A stretch of 64,000 nucleotides of DNA from Herbidospora mongoliensis (GCF_001570545.1 NZ_BBXD01000018.1:325782-389781); one strand, 5' to 3'; counted from the first letter of the stretch, positions 33,049-42,361 are shown. Notes: generated from the sequence alone by a model not told the origin. Numbers and translations are program-made.

Positions 33049-33513
33049 ATGGGCATCACCGGCAAAGGCCCAGACCTGGGCATGCTCACAGGTCAGCTCA
33101 TGCGGGCCATCCAGGAGGAGCTGTTCCGCGCCCTGGCCGAGCAGGGGCACCCCGACGTGAGCCCGCGGCACGGAACGGTCCTGGCCTTCCTCGAACCCGG
33201 CGGCACCCGCGCGACCGATCTGTCGGCCCGGTCCGGCCAGCACAAGCAGATCGTCGGCACGATCACCGACGAGCTCGTCCGCCTCGGCTACGTCACCCGA
33301 CAGCCCGACCCCGCCGACCGTCGCGCCAAGCTCATCGTCCCCACCGACCGCGCCCTGGACGAGGTCGCCAAGGCCCGCGCCATCCTCGCCGCGATCGAAG
33401 ACCGCTACGAACAGGCCCTCGGCCCCGACCGCTACACCGCCTTCAAGGACACCCTCCAGCAGATCACCCGCCACCAGCGTGACTGGAACCAGGCCCGGCG
33501 GGCGGAGCCGTGA
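33049..33513 (+). CDS. MarR family transcriptional regulator
   Basis: 154 aa. Helix-turn-helix TRATDLSARSGQHKQIVGTITDELVRLGYV and a wing with PDPADRRAKLIV. ATG 33049 (GAGAGGAC upstream). The last residues and stop (CGGGCGGAGCCGTGACGG) resemble the end of the dispersed CCGTAACGG element, and the stop of the convergent ankyrin gene lies 11 bp further. Likely repressor of DHFR copy 2. Confidence 0.88.
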   Translation: MGITGKGPDLGMLTGQLMRAIQEELFRALAEQGHPDVSPRHGTVLAFLEPGGTRATDLSARSGQHKQIVGTITDELVRLGYVTRQPDPADRRAKLIVPTDRALDEVAKARAILAAIEDRYEQALGPDRYTAFKDTLQQITRHQRDWNQARRAEP

Positions 33514-33523
33514 CGGCGACACC

Positions 33524-34972
33524 TCAGCCAGGCGTCCCCAGGTCGCGTAGGAAGACCGCCACGCGGTGTTTGCCACCGTGTTCGGCCCAGCCGAGCGGGG
33601 TCGCGTCGAAGCGGGTGTCCCTGACCGCCGGGTCGGCGCCCAGATCGATCAGCGCGGTGACCGTCTCCACGTCGTCGTTCCAGGCCGCGTCGTGGAGCGG
33701 GGTGGAACCGTGCAGGTGGTCGACGTCGAAGCCCAGGCCGGCGAGGAGACGCACCGCCGCGGTCTTGCCCTGTCCGGCCGCGCGGTTGATCAGCTCCGGA
33801 TGGTGGGCGAGAGCGCGCGCCAGCGGGGCCGGGCCGAGGTCGGCGACCGCTTCGGCGTCGGCGCGCATGCAGGCGGCGGTGAAGGCGTCCAGGTCCTTCA
33901 GGTTCGCCGAGGCGCCGGCGGCGGCCAGCAGGTCGGCGACCTCGATGTGTCCGTTGAGCAGGGCCAGCTCGTAGGGGGTGCGGCCGCCGTAGGCCGGGTG
34001 CGCGCCCAGGCCGTCGACCTCCGCGCCGTGCGCCAGGAGCAGCCGGGTCCGGCGCGGGCCGCCCCGCAGGGCGGCGGTGGCCAGTTCATCGCGCAGCAGC
34101 TGCCGGGTTGACTGCAGCGTCGGGCCCAGCCGGGCCCGCCAGGGCCCGCGCCGGTCGCGGCCCAGGCCGAACTCCAGCAGCAGCTCCAGGTGGGCGGTGT
34201 CGTCGGCGAACCCGCCGCCGAGCCCGAGGTTGTAGAGGGTCTGGCTGTCGTTGGGGTCGGCCCCGGCCTCCAGGAGCAGCCGGGCCAGCGCCGCGCCCTG
34301 CGGGTGGGGCGGCTGGTCGCCCTCGCCGCCGCCGAACGCGCCGGTGAGCGCGGTGAACGGGGAGGTCAGGCCCGCCCACAGGAATCCGGCGTCGGGATCG
34401 GCGCCGTGCCGGAGCAGGACACGGGCCGCCTCCAGATGGCGGCCGGGAGCAGCCAGGCGGGCGTAGGTGAGGTAGAGCAGCGGTTCCCAGGCGAAGGGGC
34501 CGCCCTGGGTCCGGGCGAGCCCAGGGTTGGCGGCCAGGGCATCGGCCAGGGCTTCGGCGGAGCCGGTGGCCGCCATCGTGAAGACGTTCGCGGTGGACAG
34601 GTGCGGGTGCCGGGTCAGCAGCAGGTCGGCCTCGCCGGTGCGGCCCGGGTAGTCGGCGCCGTAGGTGAGGCAGGCCAGCCGCAGGAACTCCTCCGGGAGC
34701 TCCTCGCTCGCCTCGACCTGGTGCGGGGAGCGGGAGTAGCGGGCCACGGTCTCGATGTGGGTCTTCAGCCGGGGCCAGCTCGCGAAGCCGTACATGCGGG
34801 CGGTGACGAGCTGCGCGTCCGACAGCTGCGGCGCCCGCGGCGGCCGGGGATGGAACTCGGCGACCAGGCCGAGCGCCTCGGGGTCGCCCGCTTTCGCGTG
34901 CTGAAGCAGGGTCTTGGCCTGCTTGCGGAGCCGCTCGAGGCTGGGGTTGTCGGGCAGATGGTGAAGGGGCAC
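33524..34972 (-). CDS. Ankyrin-repeat protein
   Basis: About 482 aa. N-terminal LPDNPSLERLRKQAKTLLQHAKAGDPEAL and FASWPRLKTHIETV resemble a family of actinobacterial ankyrin proteins. Ankyrin-like units run from about 110 to the C-terminus (ARVLLRHGADPDAG, RLLLEAGADPND, RLLLAHGAEVDGLG, ADLLAAAGASANLK, STPLHDAAWNDDVETVTALIDLGADPAVRD). No signal peptide; a cytoplasmic protein-protein scaffold is likely. I prefer the GTG at 34972 (PLHHLPDNP), with GAGG upstream; a TTG at 35008 gives 12 more residues. Confidence 0.85.
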   Translation of the reverse strand: MPLHHLPDNPSLERLRKQAKTLLQHAKAGDPEALGLVAEFHPRPPRAPQLSDAQLVTARMYGFASWPRLKTHIETVARYSRSPHQVEASEELPEEFLRLACLTYGADYPGRTGEADLLLTRHPHLSTANVFTMAATGSAEALADALAANPGLARTQGGPFAWEPLLYLTYARLAAPGRHLEAARVLLRHGADPDAGFLWAGLTSPFTALTGAFGGGEGDQPPHPQGAALARLLLEAGADPNDSQTLYNLGLGGGFADDTAHLELLLEFGLGRDRRGPWRARLGPTLQSTRQLLRDELATAALRGGPRRTRLLLAHGAEVDGLGAHPAYGGRTPYELALLNGHIEVADLLAAAGASANLKDLDAFTAACMRADAEAVADLGPAPLARALAHHPELINRAAGQGKTAAVRLLAGLGFDVDHLHGSTPLHDAAWNDDVETVTALIDLGADPAVRDTRFDATPLGWAEHGGKHRVAVFLRDLGTPG

Positions 34973-35108
34973 CGGGACCTCGTTTCCGTCTGGCCTGGGT
35001 GTCCGCAATGATCAGGCCGGAAAAGAGGCTGGGCCGGGTCGTTCAAGGAGCATCAGGTGGGCTCGGCCCTTCCCGCGGATCGGCGGCGCCCTGAGCGCCC
35101 CACCCAGC

Positions 35109-35439
35109 TTACGCCGTCGTGAGCCGTGTGGCTTCGGGGGTGAGCCCGGTCCAGCGGCGGAAGGCCCGGTAGAAGGAGTTGGTGTCGTCGTAGGCGAGCA
35201 GATAGGCGACCTGGGACGTGGTGAAGGACGGGTCGGCCAGGTAGCGGCGGGCGAGTCTTTCCCTGGTGTCGCCGAGGACGGCCTGGTAACTGGTGCCCTC
35301 GGCCTCGCGGATGGGCGTGCCGACATCAAGCTCCAGTTCGGGCTCTGACTTTCGCCATCGCCTCGAGGCGAAGCCCGGGGAAGGCGATCAGGGCCGTCAG
35401 CCGGGAGGCGCCGACGAGTTCGCGGACGACCTGGAGCCG
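35109..35439 (-). pseudogene. Truncated, frameshifted AraC-family regulator
   Basis: The minus strand encodes the AraC C-terminus GTSYQAVLGDTRERLARRYL, then TTSQVAYLLAYDDTNSFYRAF and RRWTGLTPEATR, with an intact stop (35109). Upstream, LQVVRELVGASRLTALIAFPG and LRLEAMAKVRA lie in another frame that stops before joining. No start or sensor domain is left because the MBL gene begins directly upstream. It is a dead 3' remnant. Confidence 0.75.
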
Positions 35440-36207
35440 TTAGGAAACGGCCACGTTCAGCTCGTGCGGGTCGTGGGCGCTGAACACCCGTACATCCGCA
35501 GGCAGGTCGCGCAGCTTGGCCACGTTCTCCAGGCGCAGGCGGTGGTCGGTGGCGATCAGGCGCTGGGTGAGGGACAGCGCGCGGGGGCAGTGGGGGCGGG
35601 GGGCGACCTCGCCGTGGAACCAGTAGGCGTCGCCCGCGTGCAGCAGCCAGCCGTCGCCCGTGTCGACCGCCACCCCCGAATGGCCGCGCGAATGCCCCGC
35701 CAAGGGAATCAGCGCCAGGTCGGGCAGGTCGTGCAGGGGGCGGATGGCCGACAGGCCGAACAGGGTGTCGCCGCCCCGGTCGTCGTAGGTCATCCAGTCG
35801 ACGCCGTGCTCCCACTGCCGGGCCCGGTAGCGGCCCTTGTCGGCCGAGGTGGCGGGGCGGGTCGCGGCGGCGTGTTCGGCCGCGTGCAGGTGGACGCGGG
35901 CCCAGGGGAAGTCGCGCAGGCCGCCGGCGTGGTCGACGTCGAGATGGGTCACCACGATGTCGCGGACGTCGCGCGGGTCCAGGCCCAGCGCGATCACCTG
36001 GTTGAACGCCGCCTCCGAGTCGGCCAGCACCGGACGGATCATCGGCCGGTAGAAACCCGGCAGCGCCCCGAAGCTCGCCTCTCCGATGCCGAAGCCGGTG
36101 TCGACCAGGCACAGGCCCCGGTCGGTCTCCAGGAGCAGGCAGTGGCAGACGATGGCGAAACCGCCCGGGGGGCGCATCGTGCCGCAGTTGAGGTGGTGAA
36201 CCTTCAC
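35440..36207 (-). CDS. MBL-fold metallo-hydrolase
   Basis: 255 aa. Metal-binding THLDVDHAGG (HxHxDH-like, with first His pattern shifted), GHSRGHSGVAV and LLHAGDAYWFHG are visible. This resembles lactonase/glyoxalase-type members. Start GTG 36207 (KVHHLNCGTM) is chosen over longer readings. Substrate unknown. It lies directly upstream of the AraC relic. Confidence 0.85.
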   Translation of the reverse strand: MKVHHLNCGTMRPPGGFAIVCHCLLLETDRGLCLVDTGFGIGEASFGALPGFYRPMIRPVLADSEAAFNQVIALGLDPRDVRDIVVTHLDVDHAGGLRDFPWARVHLHAAEHAAATRPATSADKGRYRARQWEHGVDWMTYDDRGGDTLFGLSAIRPLHDLPDLALIPLAGHSRGHSGVAVDTGDGWLLHAGDAYWFHGEVAPRPHCPRALSLTQRLIATDHRLRLENVAKLRDLPADVRVFSAHDPHELNVAVS

Positions 36208-36243
36208 CGACCCATAGTGGCGGCTAAGGGTAGCGTTGGGGCC

Positions 36244-36423
36244 ATGTTTGCGCGTAAGCCCCTGGAAGAGCGGATCGCCGACCGGGTCGCCAAGCGGCCT
36301 CCGCTGAAGGAGGGCAAGCACTTCGAGCACCGGCCCGCCTTCATCGTCTTCTGCGTCGTGGTCAGCGTCATCGTGATCAAGTTCGCCGGGGCGCTGCTGA
36401 TCATGAAGCTGGGAGTCCGTTAG
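36244..36423 (+). CDS. Small single-pass membrane protein
   Basis: 59 aa from ATG 36244. A charged N-terminus (FARKPLEERIADRVAKRPPLKEG) is followed by one helix FIVFCVVVSVIVIKFAGALLIM (about 33-54). Not a recognised family. The stop overlaps the stop of the convergent L,D-transpeptidase gene by 4 bp, which argues for a real, closely packed gene. Function unknown. Confidence 0.6.
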   Translation: MFARKPLEERIADRVAKRPPLKEGKHFEHRPAFIVFCVVVSVIVIKFAGALLIMKLGVR

Positions 36424-37628
36424 GCCTCCAGGGCGCTGCCCTTCTTCCACTTGGCGAACGACATCTGCCAGAAGCCCCAGCCGTTGTTCCACTCCAGCTC
36501 GCGGTCGGTGCCGACGATGTCGACGACGTCGCCGCGCTGGAAGTTGTCGTAGAACCACTTGGCCTGCGTCGGGCCGGCGTTGATGCAGCCGTGGCTGACG
36601 TTGGCGCGGCCCTGCGAGCCGACCGACCAGGGGGCGGAGTGGACGTACTCGCCCGAGTTGGAGATCCGCACCGCGTGGTTGACGATCTCCTTGTAGTAGC
36701 CGGGATCGCCCTCCTTCTTGCCGGGCGAGATCATGATCTCGGGGTTGTGCCGGGACATCGTCAGGTGCACGCCGCTGGTGGTGGTGTATTCGCGGGTGTC
36801 GCCCTTGCCGGCGCTGATCGGCATCTTCAGCTTGATCTTGCCGTCGACGCGGACGACCATCTGGTGGGTGCGGGTGTTGACCTTGCTGATCTGCGAGGCG
36901 CCGATCTTGATCGACTGGGTGTAGGACTTGGTGCCCCACATGTCGCCCGCGCCGCGCACTCCGGCCAGGTCGGCGCTGAAGGTGACCTTCTGGTGGGCCG
37001 GCCAGTATTTGGCGGTCCGGTACATGACCACCCGGTCGGAGATCCACCGCCACGCGCCGACGGCCTTCTTCTGCGAGTCCACGACCAGGGCGGCCTCGAC
37101 GGCGGCCTTGTTGGTGACGTCGTTGTTGAAGGTGACCGTGATCGGCATGCCGACGCCGACGGTCTCGCCCTTGATGCCGGGCGTGATGTCGATGACGGCC
37201 AGTTCCCGCTTCGGCTTCAACGTGGTGAACTGGCTCGTCAGCGCGGCCGGGCCGCCCGCGCCGGTCGCCTTGGCCGAGACCGTGTAGGTGGTGGAGGGCT
37301 TCAGCGGCTTGCTGGAGGTCCACTTGGTGCGGGTGGCGTCGAACTCGCCCTCGACCTCCGCGCCCTTGGACTGGACGGTCACCTCGTCGAGCGCGCCACC
37401 GGCGGCGGCCACCACGACGCGCTTGTCGGGGCGGACGTTCAGGGCGCTGTCGGCGGGTGACACCTTCAGCGCGGGCGCGGCCACGGCCGGTTTGTCGCCG
37501 CCGCCTGGCGTGGTTCCGCCCCCGGGCGTCGTCGGCGTGGTGCCCCCCGAGCACGCCGTCAGCACCGCCGTCATCACGACGGCGGTCGTGATCACCGGCA
37601 GTTTCCAGCGACTGGTCTTGCTGTTCAC
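36420..37628 (-). CDS. L,D-transpeptidase lipoprotein
   Basis: 402 aa. Lipobox LTAC (lipid-modified Cys26) after a short signal, Gly/Thr/Pro linker, two Ig-like (bacterial Ig, IgD) domains at about 55-250 and a C-terminal YkuD domain with the catalytic SHGCIN motif (Cys near 347) and HSAPWS. It forms 3-3 crosslinks in peptidoglycan at the cell surface, as in mycobacterial Ldt proteins. GTG 37628 has GGGGGAG upstream. The AT-rich gap to 37769 contains CCCTATTAGGG (37668-37678). Confidence 0.92.
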   Translation of the reverse strand: MNSKTSRWKLPVITTAVVMTAVLTACSGGTTPTTPGGGTTPGGGDKPAVAAPALKVSPADSALNVRPDKRVVVAAAGGALDEVTVQSKGAEVEGEFDATRTKWTSSKPLKPSTTYTVSAKATGAGGPAALTSQFTTLKPKRELAVIDITPGIKGETVGVGMPITVTFNNDVTNKAAVEAALVVDSQKKAVGAWRWISDRVVMYRTAKYWPAHQKVTFSADLAGVRGAGDMWGTKSYTQSIKIGASQISKVNTRTHQMVVRVDGKIKLKMPISAGKGDTREYTTTSGVHLTMSRHNPEIMISPGKKEGDPGYYKEIVNHAVRISNSGEYVHSAPWSVGSQGRANVSHGCINAGPTQAKWFYDNFQRGDVVDIVGTDRELEWNNGWGFWQMSFAKWKKGSALEA

Positions 37629-37769
37629 AACAACTACTCCCCCACAGTGGCAAAGCGCATACAAAACCCTATTAGGGCTTACCTGGCTTGTGAGCCACTT
37701 TCACCTGACTTGACTCACAATTCGGTAGCGATGCGACAAGCAGGTCGTGACCTGGGAGTAAGCCCCGGG

Positions 37770-39959
37770 TCAGAGCAGCCGGTGAGTGAGCCCGGTGTGA
37801 CGACGTCCGGCGCCCTTCACGCGGACCGCCTGGCCGAGCGCCCGGCGCGAACCCACCACGACGACCAGGCGCTTGGCCCGGGTGATCGCCGTGTAGAGCA
37901 GGTTCCGCTGCAGCATCATCCATGCGGAAGTCGCCAACGGAATAACCACCGCCGGATATTCCGACCCTTGTGACCTATGGATGGACACGGCGTAGGCGTG
38001 GGCGAGTTCGTCCAGCTCATCGAAGCTGTAGTCGACGCTCTCGTCCTCGTCGGTCAGGACGGTCAGCTTGCTGTCGTCGGGCAGGATCGCGGTCACCACG
38101 CCGACGGTGCCGTTGAAGATCCCGGCGGCGCCCTTGTCGTAGTTGTTGCGCAACTGGGTGACCTTGTCGCCGACGCGGAAGACCCGCCCGCCGTACCGGC
38201 GTTCGGGCATCCCCTCTCTGTACGGCGTGAGCGCCTCCTGCAGCGCCCCGTTGAGCGCGCCCGCGCCGGCCGCGCCCCGGTGCATGGGGGCCAGGACCTG
38301 GACGTCGCGGCGCGGGTTGAGGCCGAACTTGCCCGGGATGCGCTTGGCCACGACGTCGACGGTCAGGGCGGCGATCTCGGCGGGGTCCTCGGCGGGGAAC
38401 AGGAAGAAGTCGGGGAATTCGCGGATCAGCGGCAGCTGGCCGGCGTTGACGCGGTGGGCGTTGACGACCACGCCCGACTGCTGGGCCTGGCGGAAGATCT
38501 GCGTCAGCCGCACCCGCGGCACGTCGGGGGCGGCCAAAAGGTCCCGCAGCACCTCCCCGGCGCCGACGGAGGGGAGCTGGTCGACGTCGCCGACGAACAG
38601 CAGGTGCGCGCCCGGCGCGACCGCCTTGGCGAGCTTGTTGGCCAGCAGCAGGTCGAGCATCGAGGCCTCGTCGACGACGACCAGGTCGGCGTCCAGCGGG
38701 TTGTCGCGGTCGAAGGTGGGGTCGCCGCCGGGGCGCAGCTGCAGCAGGCGGTGGACGGTGGTGGCCTCGTGGCCGGTCAGCTCCGACAGGCGTTTGGCGG
38801 CGCGGCCGGTCGGGGCGGCCAGGATGACCTTGGCGCGTTTGGCGCGGGCCAGGGTGACGATCGAGCGGACGGTGAAGCTCTTGCCGCAGCCGGGGCCGCC
38901 GGTCAGCACCGCGACCTTCTCGGTCAGCGCCAGCCGTACCGCCTGATCCTGCTCGCGCGCCAGGTCGGCGCCGGTCTGGGTCTTCAGCCACGTCAGCGCG
39001 GTCGGCCAGTCGACGTCGGCGAAGGCCTTCAGCCGGTCGCGGGAGGCGTGCAGCAGGCCCAGGACCGTCGAGGCCAGGGAGCGTTCGGCGCGGTGGAAGG
39101 GCACCAGGTAGATCGCCGGGACGGTCCCCTCGGTCACGGGGATCTCCTCGCGGACGACGCCCTCCTCGACGACCAGCTCCTCCAGGCACCGGGCGACCAG
39201 CTCGGCTTCCAGGCCGAGGATCTTGACGGCGTCGGCGACCAGGTTCGGCGCCGGGAGGTAGACGTGGCCGTCGTCGGCCGCCTGGGACAGGGTGTAGCGC
39301 AGGCCCGCCTTGACGCGCTCGGGGCTGTCGGCGGCGATGCCGACCGCCTGCGCGATGGTGTCGGCGGTCTTGAAGCCGATCCCCCACACGTCGTCGGCCA
39401 GCCGGTAGGGCTCGGCGCGCACGACGTCGATGGAGGTGTCGCCGTACTGCTTGAAGATGCGGACCGCGATGGACGTCGAGACGCCCACCCCCTGCAGGAA
39501 GATCATCACCTCTTTGATGATCTTCTGCTCCTCCCACGCGGCCGCGATCAGCTTGGTCCGCTTGGGTCCCAGCCCCGGCACCTCGACCAGGCGCTTGGGC
39601 TCCTCCTCGATGATCCGCAGGGTGTCGACGCCGAAGTGGACGGTGATGCGCTCGGCCATCTTCGGGCCGATGCCCTTGATCAGGCCGGAGCCCAGGTAGC
39701 GCTGGATGCCCGCGATCGTCGCCGGGAGCACGGTGGTGTACGACCAGACCTCGAACTGCTTGCCGTAACGAGGGTGGGCGGTCCAGCGGCCGGTCAGCCG
39801 CAGCGACTCGCCCGGCTGCGCGCCCAGCAGCGGCCCCACCACCGTGAGCAGGTCGGCGCCCGATCGCTCGGTGGCCACGCGCGCGATGGTGTAGCCGGTC
39901 TCCTCGTTGGCATACGTGATTCGTTCAAGGACGGCCTCGATGACGGAGCCCGATTCCAC
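37770..39959 (-). CDS. recD2: RecD2-type ATP-dependent DNA helicase
   Basis: 729 aa. N-terminal OB-like domain (TIARVATERSGADLLTVVGPL), helix-hairpin-helix region (GIGPKMAERITVHFG, PGLGPKRTKLI), then superfamily 1B helicase: Walker A GGPGCGKSF (about 353-361), VVVDEASMLD (about 429-438), GDVDQLPSVG, and C-terminal SIHRSQGSEYPAVVIP. It lacks RecB/RecC neighbours, as for RecD2. Acts in replication-fork or repair processing. ATG start. No operon partner. Confidence 0.93.
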   Translation of the reverse strand: MESGSVIEAVLERITYANEETGYTIARVATERSGADLLTVVGPLLGAQPGESLRLTGRWTAHPRYGKQFEVWSYTTVLPATIAGIQRYLGSGLIKGIGPKMAERITVHFGVDTLRIIEEEPKRLVEVPGLGPKRTKLIAAAWEEQKIIKEVMIFLQGVGVSTSIAVRIFKQYGDTSIDVVRAEPYRLADDVWGIGFKTADTIAQAVGIAADSPERVKAGLRYTLSQAADDGHVYLPAPNLVADAVKILGLEAELVARCLEELVVEEGVVREEIPVTEGTVPAIYLVPFHRAERSLASTVLGLLHASRDRLKAFADVDWPTALTWLKTQTGADLAREQDQAVRLALTEKVAVLTGGPGCGKSFTVRSIVTLARAKRAKVILAAPTGRAAKRLSELTGHEATTVHRLLQLRPGGDPTFDRDNPLDADLVVVDEASMLDLLLANKLAKAVAPGAHLLFVGDVDQLPSVGAGEVLRDLLAAPDVPRVRLTQIFRQAQQSGVVVNAHRVNAGQLPLIREFPDFFLFPAEDPAEIAALTVDVVAKRIPGKFGLNPRRDVQVLAPMHRGAAGAGALNGALQEALTPYREGMPERRYGGRVFRVGDKVTQLRNNYDKGAAGIFNGTVGVVTAILPDDSKLTVLTDEDESVDYSFDELDELAHAYAVSIHRSQGSEYPAVVIPLATSAWMMLQRNLLYTAITRAKRLVVVVGSRRALGQAVRVKGAGRRHTGLTHRLL

Positions 39960-39989
39960 GCGCCAGAGCGTAGACCATAGCCTGACTCC

Positions 39990-41333
39990 ATGGTCTTGGA
40001 GAGTACGGCGCGTGCCCTCGCGCTACGGGTGGCCACTGAGCAGGCCGCCGCGCGCATCCCCGCTCTGGCAGTGGCTCTGACCCGGGGCGGCGAGCTGATC
40101 TGGTCCGGCTACCGGGGCCGCGTGGGTGATGCTCCCCCGACCGCCTCCACCCAGTTCAGGATCGGGTCGATCACCAAGAGCATGGTCGCCGTCATGATCA
40201 TGCGGCTGCGTGACGAAGGGCTCCTGGACCTGCTCGACCCGCTGGAGAAACACCTGCCGGGCACCCCCGCCGGCGAGGTGACGATCGCGCAGCTGCTGTC
40301 GCACACGGCGGGGCTGACCGCCGAGCCGCCCGGCCCGTGGTGGGAGCGCACCCCCGGCGTGCCGATGGCCGACCTGGTGGCCCTGCTCGACCCGATGACC
40401 AACCGGCACCGGCCGGGGCGGCGCTTCCACTACTCCAACATCGGCTTCGGGTTCCTCGGCGAGGTGGTGGCGCGCGTGCGGGGGCGGGGGTGGGCTCAGG
40501 TCGTCCAGGAAGAGGTGCTGCACCCGCTGGGCATGCGCGACACGACCGAGCGGCCGCGCGCCCCGCACGCGACCGGATACGCCGTGCACCCGTGGGCCGA
40601 CGTGCTGCTGCCCGAACCCGAGCACGACGCGGTCGCGCTGGCGCCCGCCGGGCAGTTCTGGTGCACCCCGGCCGACCTGGCCCGGTGGGCGATCTTCGTC
40701 GGCGGCGACGGCGCCGGGATCCTGCGCCCGGCCACGATGGCCGAGATGCGCGAACCGGCCACCGTCGAAGACGGCGCCGCCTGGACCTCCGGCTACGGGC
40801 TCGGTCTGCAGGTGCGCCGCCACAACGGCCGCCGCCTGGCGGGGCACACCGGATCGATGCCGGGGTTCCTGGCCACCGTCTACACCGACCCGGGCGACGG
40901 CGTCGGCGTGCTGTTCATGGCCAACACCACCAGCGGGGTGCGGGGCAACGCCCTGACCGGCGACCTGCTCGACATCCTCGACGAACACGAGCCGCCGCTG
41001 CCGGCCGAATGGCGGCCCGCGCCGATCGACGACGACCTGCTGGCCCTCACCGGCCCCTGGTACTGGGGGCCGGCCGCCTACGTCCTGCGCGCCCTGCCGG
41101 GCCGGGGCCTGGCGCTGACGCCGGTCGGCGAGACCGGGCGGGCCTCCCGCTTCGCCGCGCTCGCCGACGGGACCTGGCTGGGCCTCGACGGCTACTACGC
41201 CGGTGAGACGCTCCACGTGGTCCGCACCGGTGAGGGTGTTCACCTCGATCTCAACACGTTCGTCTTCACCCGCGAGCCCTATGGGCCGCCCGGTCCGGTG
41301 CCCGGTGGGGTCGACCCTGACGGATGGCGCTGA
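39990..41333 (+). CDS. Serine hydrolase, beta-lactamase/D-Ala-D-Ala carboxypeptidase-like
   Basis: 447 aa. Active-site S-x-x-K is SITK (Ser60, Lys63), with Y-x-N-like YSN (about 148) and a C-terminal HTG (HTGSMPGF). Residues 360-447 form an extra beta-rich domain. No signal peptide is evident, so it is probably a cytoplasmic esterase or peptidase; substrate unknown. Divergent from recD2 by 30 bp. ATG 39990. Confidence 0.88.
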   Translation: MVLESTARALALRVATEQAAARIPALAVALTRGGELIWSGYRGRVGDAPPTASTQFRIGSITKSMVAVMIMRLRDEGLLDLLDPLEKHLPGTPAGEVTIAQLLSHTAGLTAEPPGPWWERTPGVPMADLVALLDPMTNRHRPGRRFHYSNIGFGFLGEVVARVRGRGWAQVVQEEVLHPLGMRDTTERPRAPHATGYAVHPWADVLLPEPEHDAVALAPAGQFWCTPADLARWAIFVGGDGAGILRPATMAEMREPATVEDGAAWTSGYGLGLQVRRHNGRRLAGHTGSMPGFLATVYTDPGDGVGVLFMANTTSGVRGNALTGDLLDILDEHEPPLPAEWRPAPIDDDLLALTGPWYWGPAAYVLRALPGRGLALTPVGETGRASRFAALADGTWLGLDGYYAGETLHVVRTGEGVHLDLNTFVFTREPYGPPGPVPGGVDPDGWR

Positions 41334-41365
41334 CGTTACTCCCACGTTGAGTTGATTGTCCAAGT

Positions 41366-41394
41366 TTGACCGTTTTAGGGAGTTGTACTACCTT
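41366..41394 (+). promoter_or_regulatory. Sigma-70-type promoter of the riboswitch-CHAP unit
   Basis: TTGACC (41366-41371), 17-bp spacer, TACCTT (41389-41394). It lies about 65 bp upstream of the riboswitch and is AT-rich for this window, so it is the likely start of the leader RNA. Confidence 0.55.
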
Positions 41395-41460
41395 CTGGGG
41401 AACTCGAGGCGGTGTGACCTGCGTAACTGCAGGTCATCCGCTTAAAGGAAGACAACTAAG

Positions 41461-41643
41461 AGATCGCCGAATCCGCGCGCCCCGCGCGGAACCGGGGAAC
41501 CAGCGAGGAACCCGGTGATCCCTCTCCCGATCACCAAGCACACACCGGGTCCCTCTGGGGTGAATCGGCCTGTTACCCCCCTCAGGGCAGGCCGTAGGGC
41601 GGCTTCCACGCCCGAATCCGTCAGCTAACCCGGTAGGCGCATG
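41461..41643 (+). ncRNA. c-di-AMP (ydaO/yuaA-type) riboswitch
   Basis: Leader with the known ydaO conserved pieces in order: CGCCGAATCC, GGAACCGGGGAACCAG, GGGTGAATCGGCC, TAGGGCGGCTTCCACGCCCG and GAATCCGTCAGCTAACCCGG ending GTAGGCGC. It precedes a secreted cell-wall hydrolase, the usual actinobacterial context, and would turn expression down when c-di-AMP is high. The intervening sequence before the ATG is short (about 22 nt), so control of termination or ribosome access is possible. Confidence 0.88.
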
Positions 41644-41665
41644 GAAGAAGGAGTCAACCCCACCC

Positions 41666-42361
41666 ATGCGAGCCCCCAAACCTGGAATTCGCGCTGTCCT
41701 GCTCAGCGGCGTGATGGCCTCGACCATCGTCACCGGCGGCACCATCGCCCTGGTCGACCTGGCCCCCGCCACCGCACACGCCGAAGCCGCCGCCCCCGCG
41801 GGCGCGGCCCCCGAAGGAGTCGCCCCGGCCTACAGCCCCCTGCTGGAGGTCGCCAAGCGTCTGCCGAAGGTCAGCGCCCAGCAGGTGCTCCACCTCGCCG
41901 CCAGCCAGGTCGGCGTGAGCGAGAACATGTACGGCGGCGGAACAAAATTCCACGACTGGTACATGAACTCCGAGCGCGCCGGCGAGACCGTCGCCCGCGA
42001 CGGAGGCAACCGCTTCGCCTACCGCAACGCCCCCTGGTGCGACATGTTCGTCAGCTGGGTCGGCGACCAGCTCGGCATCAGCCCCGTCATGGGCGAGGAC
42101 GCCTACACCGTCCGCCACGCCGAATGGTTCCAGCAGAACAACCGCTGGGGCACCGCCGCCCAGCCCGGCGCCGTCGTGTTCTTCGACTGGAACGGCGGCA
42201 AGAACATCCACGACATCCAGCACGTCGGCTTCGTCGTCAAGGACAACGGAGACGGCACCATCGAAACCGTCGAAGGCAACACCGGAAACGGCCAGGTGGA
42301 GGTCCGCGAACGACAGACCGCGGACGTCGTCGGCTACGGATACCCCGTCTACACCGCCTAA
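41666..42361 (+). CDS. Secreted CHAP-domain cell-wall hydrolase
   Basis: 231 aa. Signal-like N-terminus (AVLLSGVMASTIVTGGTIAL, cut near AHA), an Ala/Pro linker, then CHAP: catalytic Cys in NAPWCDMFV (about 124), His in DIQHVGFVV (about 186) and acidic residue in VEGNTG. Likely an amidase or endopeptidase of peptidoglycan. It sits behind a c-di-AMP riboswitch. The stop overlaps the convergent SRPBCC gene by 4 bp. AAGGAG precedes ATG 41666. Confidence 0.88.
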   Translation: MRAPKPGIRAVLLSGVMASTIVTGGTIALVDLAPATAHAEAAAPAGAAPEGVAPAYSPLLEVAKRLPKVSAQQVLHLAASQVGVSENMYGGGTKFHDWYMNSERAGETVARDGGNRFAYRNAPWCDMFVSWVGDQLGISPVMGEDAYTVRHAEWFQQNNRWGTAAQPGAVVFFDWNGGKNIHDIQHVGFVVKDNGDGTIETVEGNTGNGQVEVRERQTADVVGYGYPVYTA

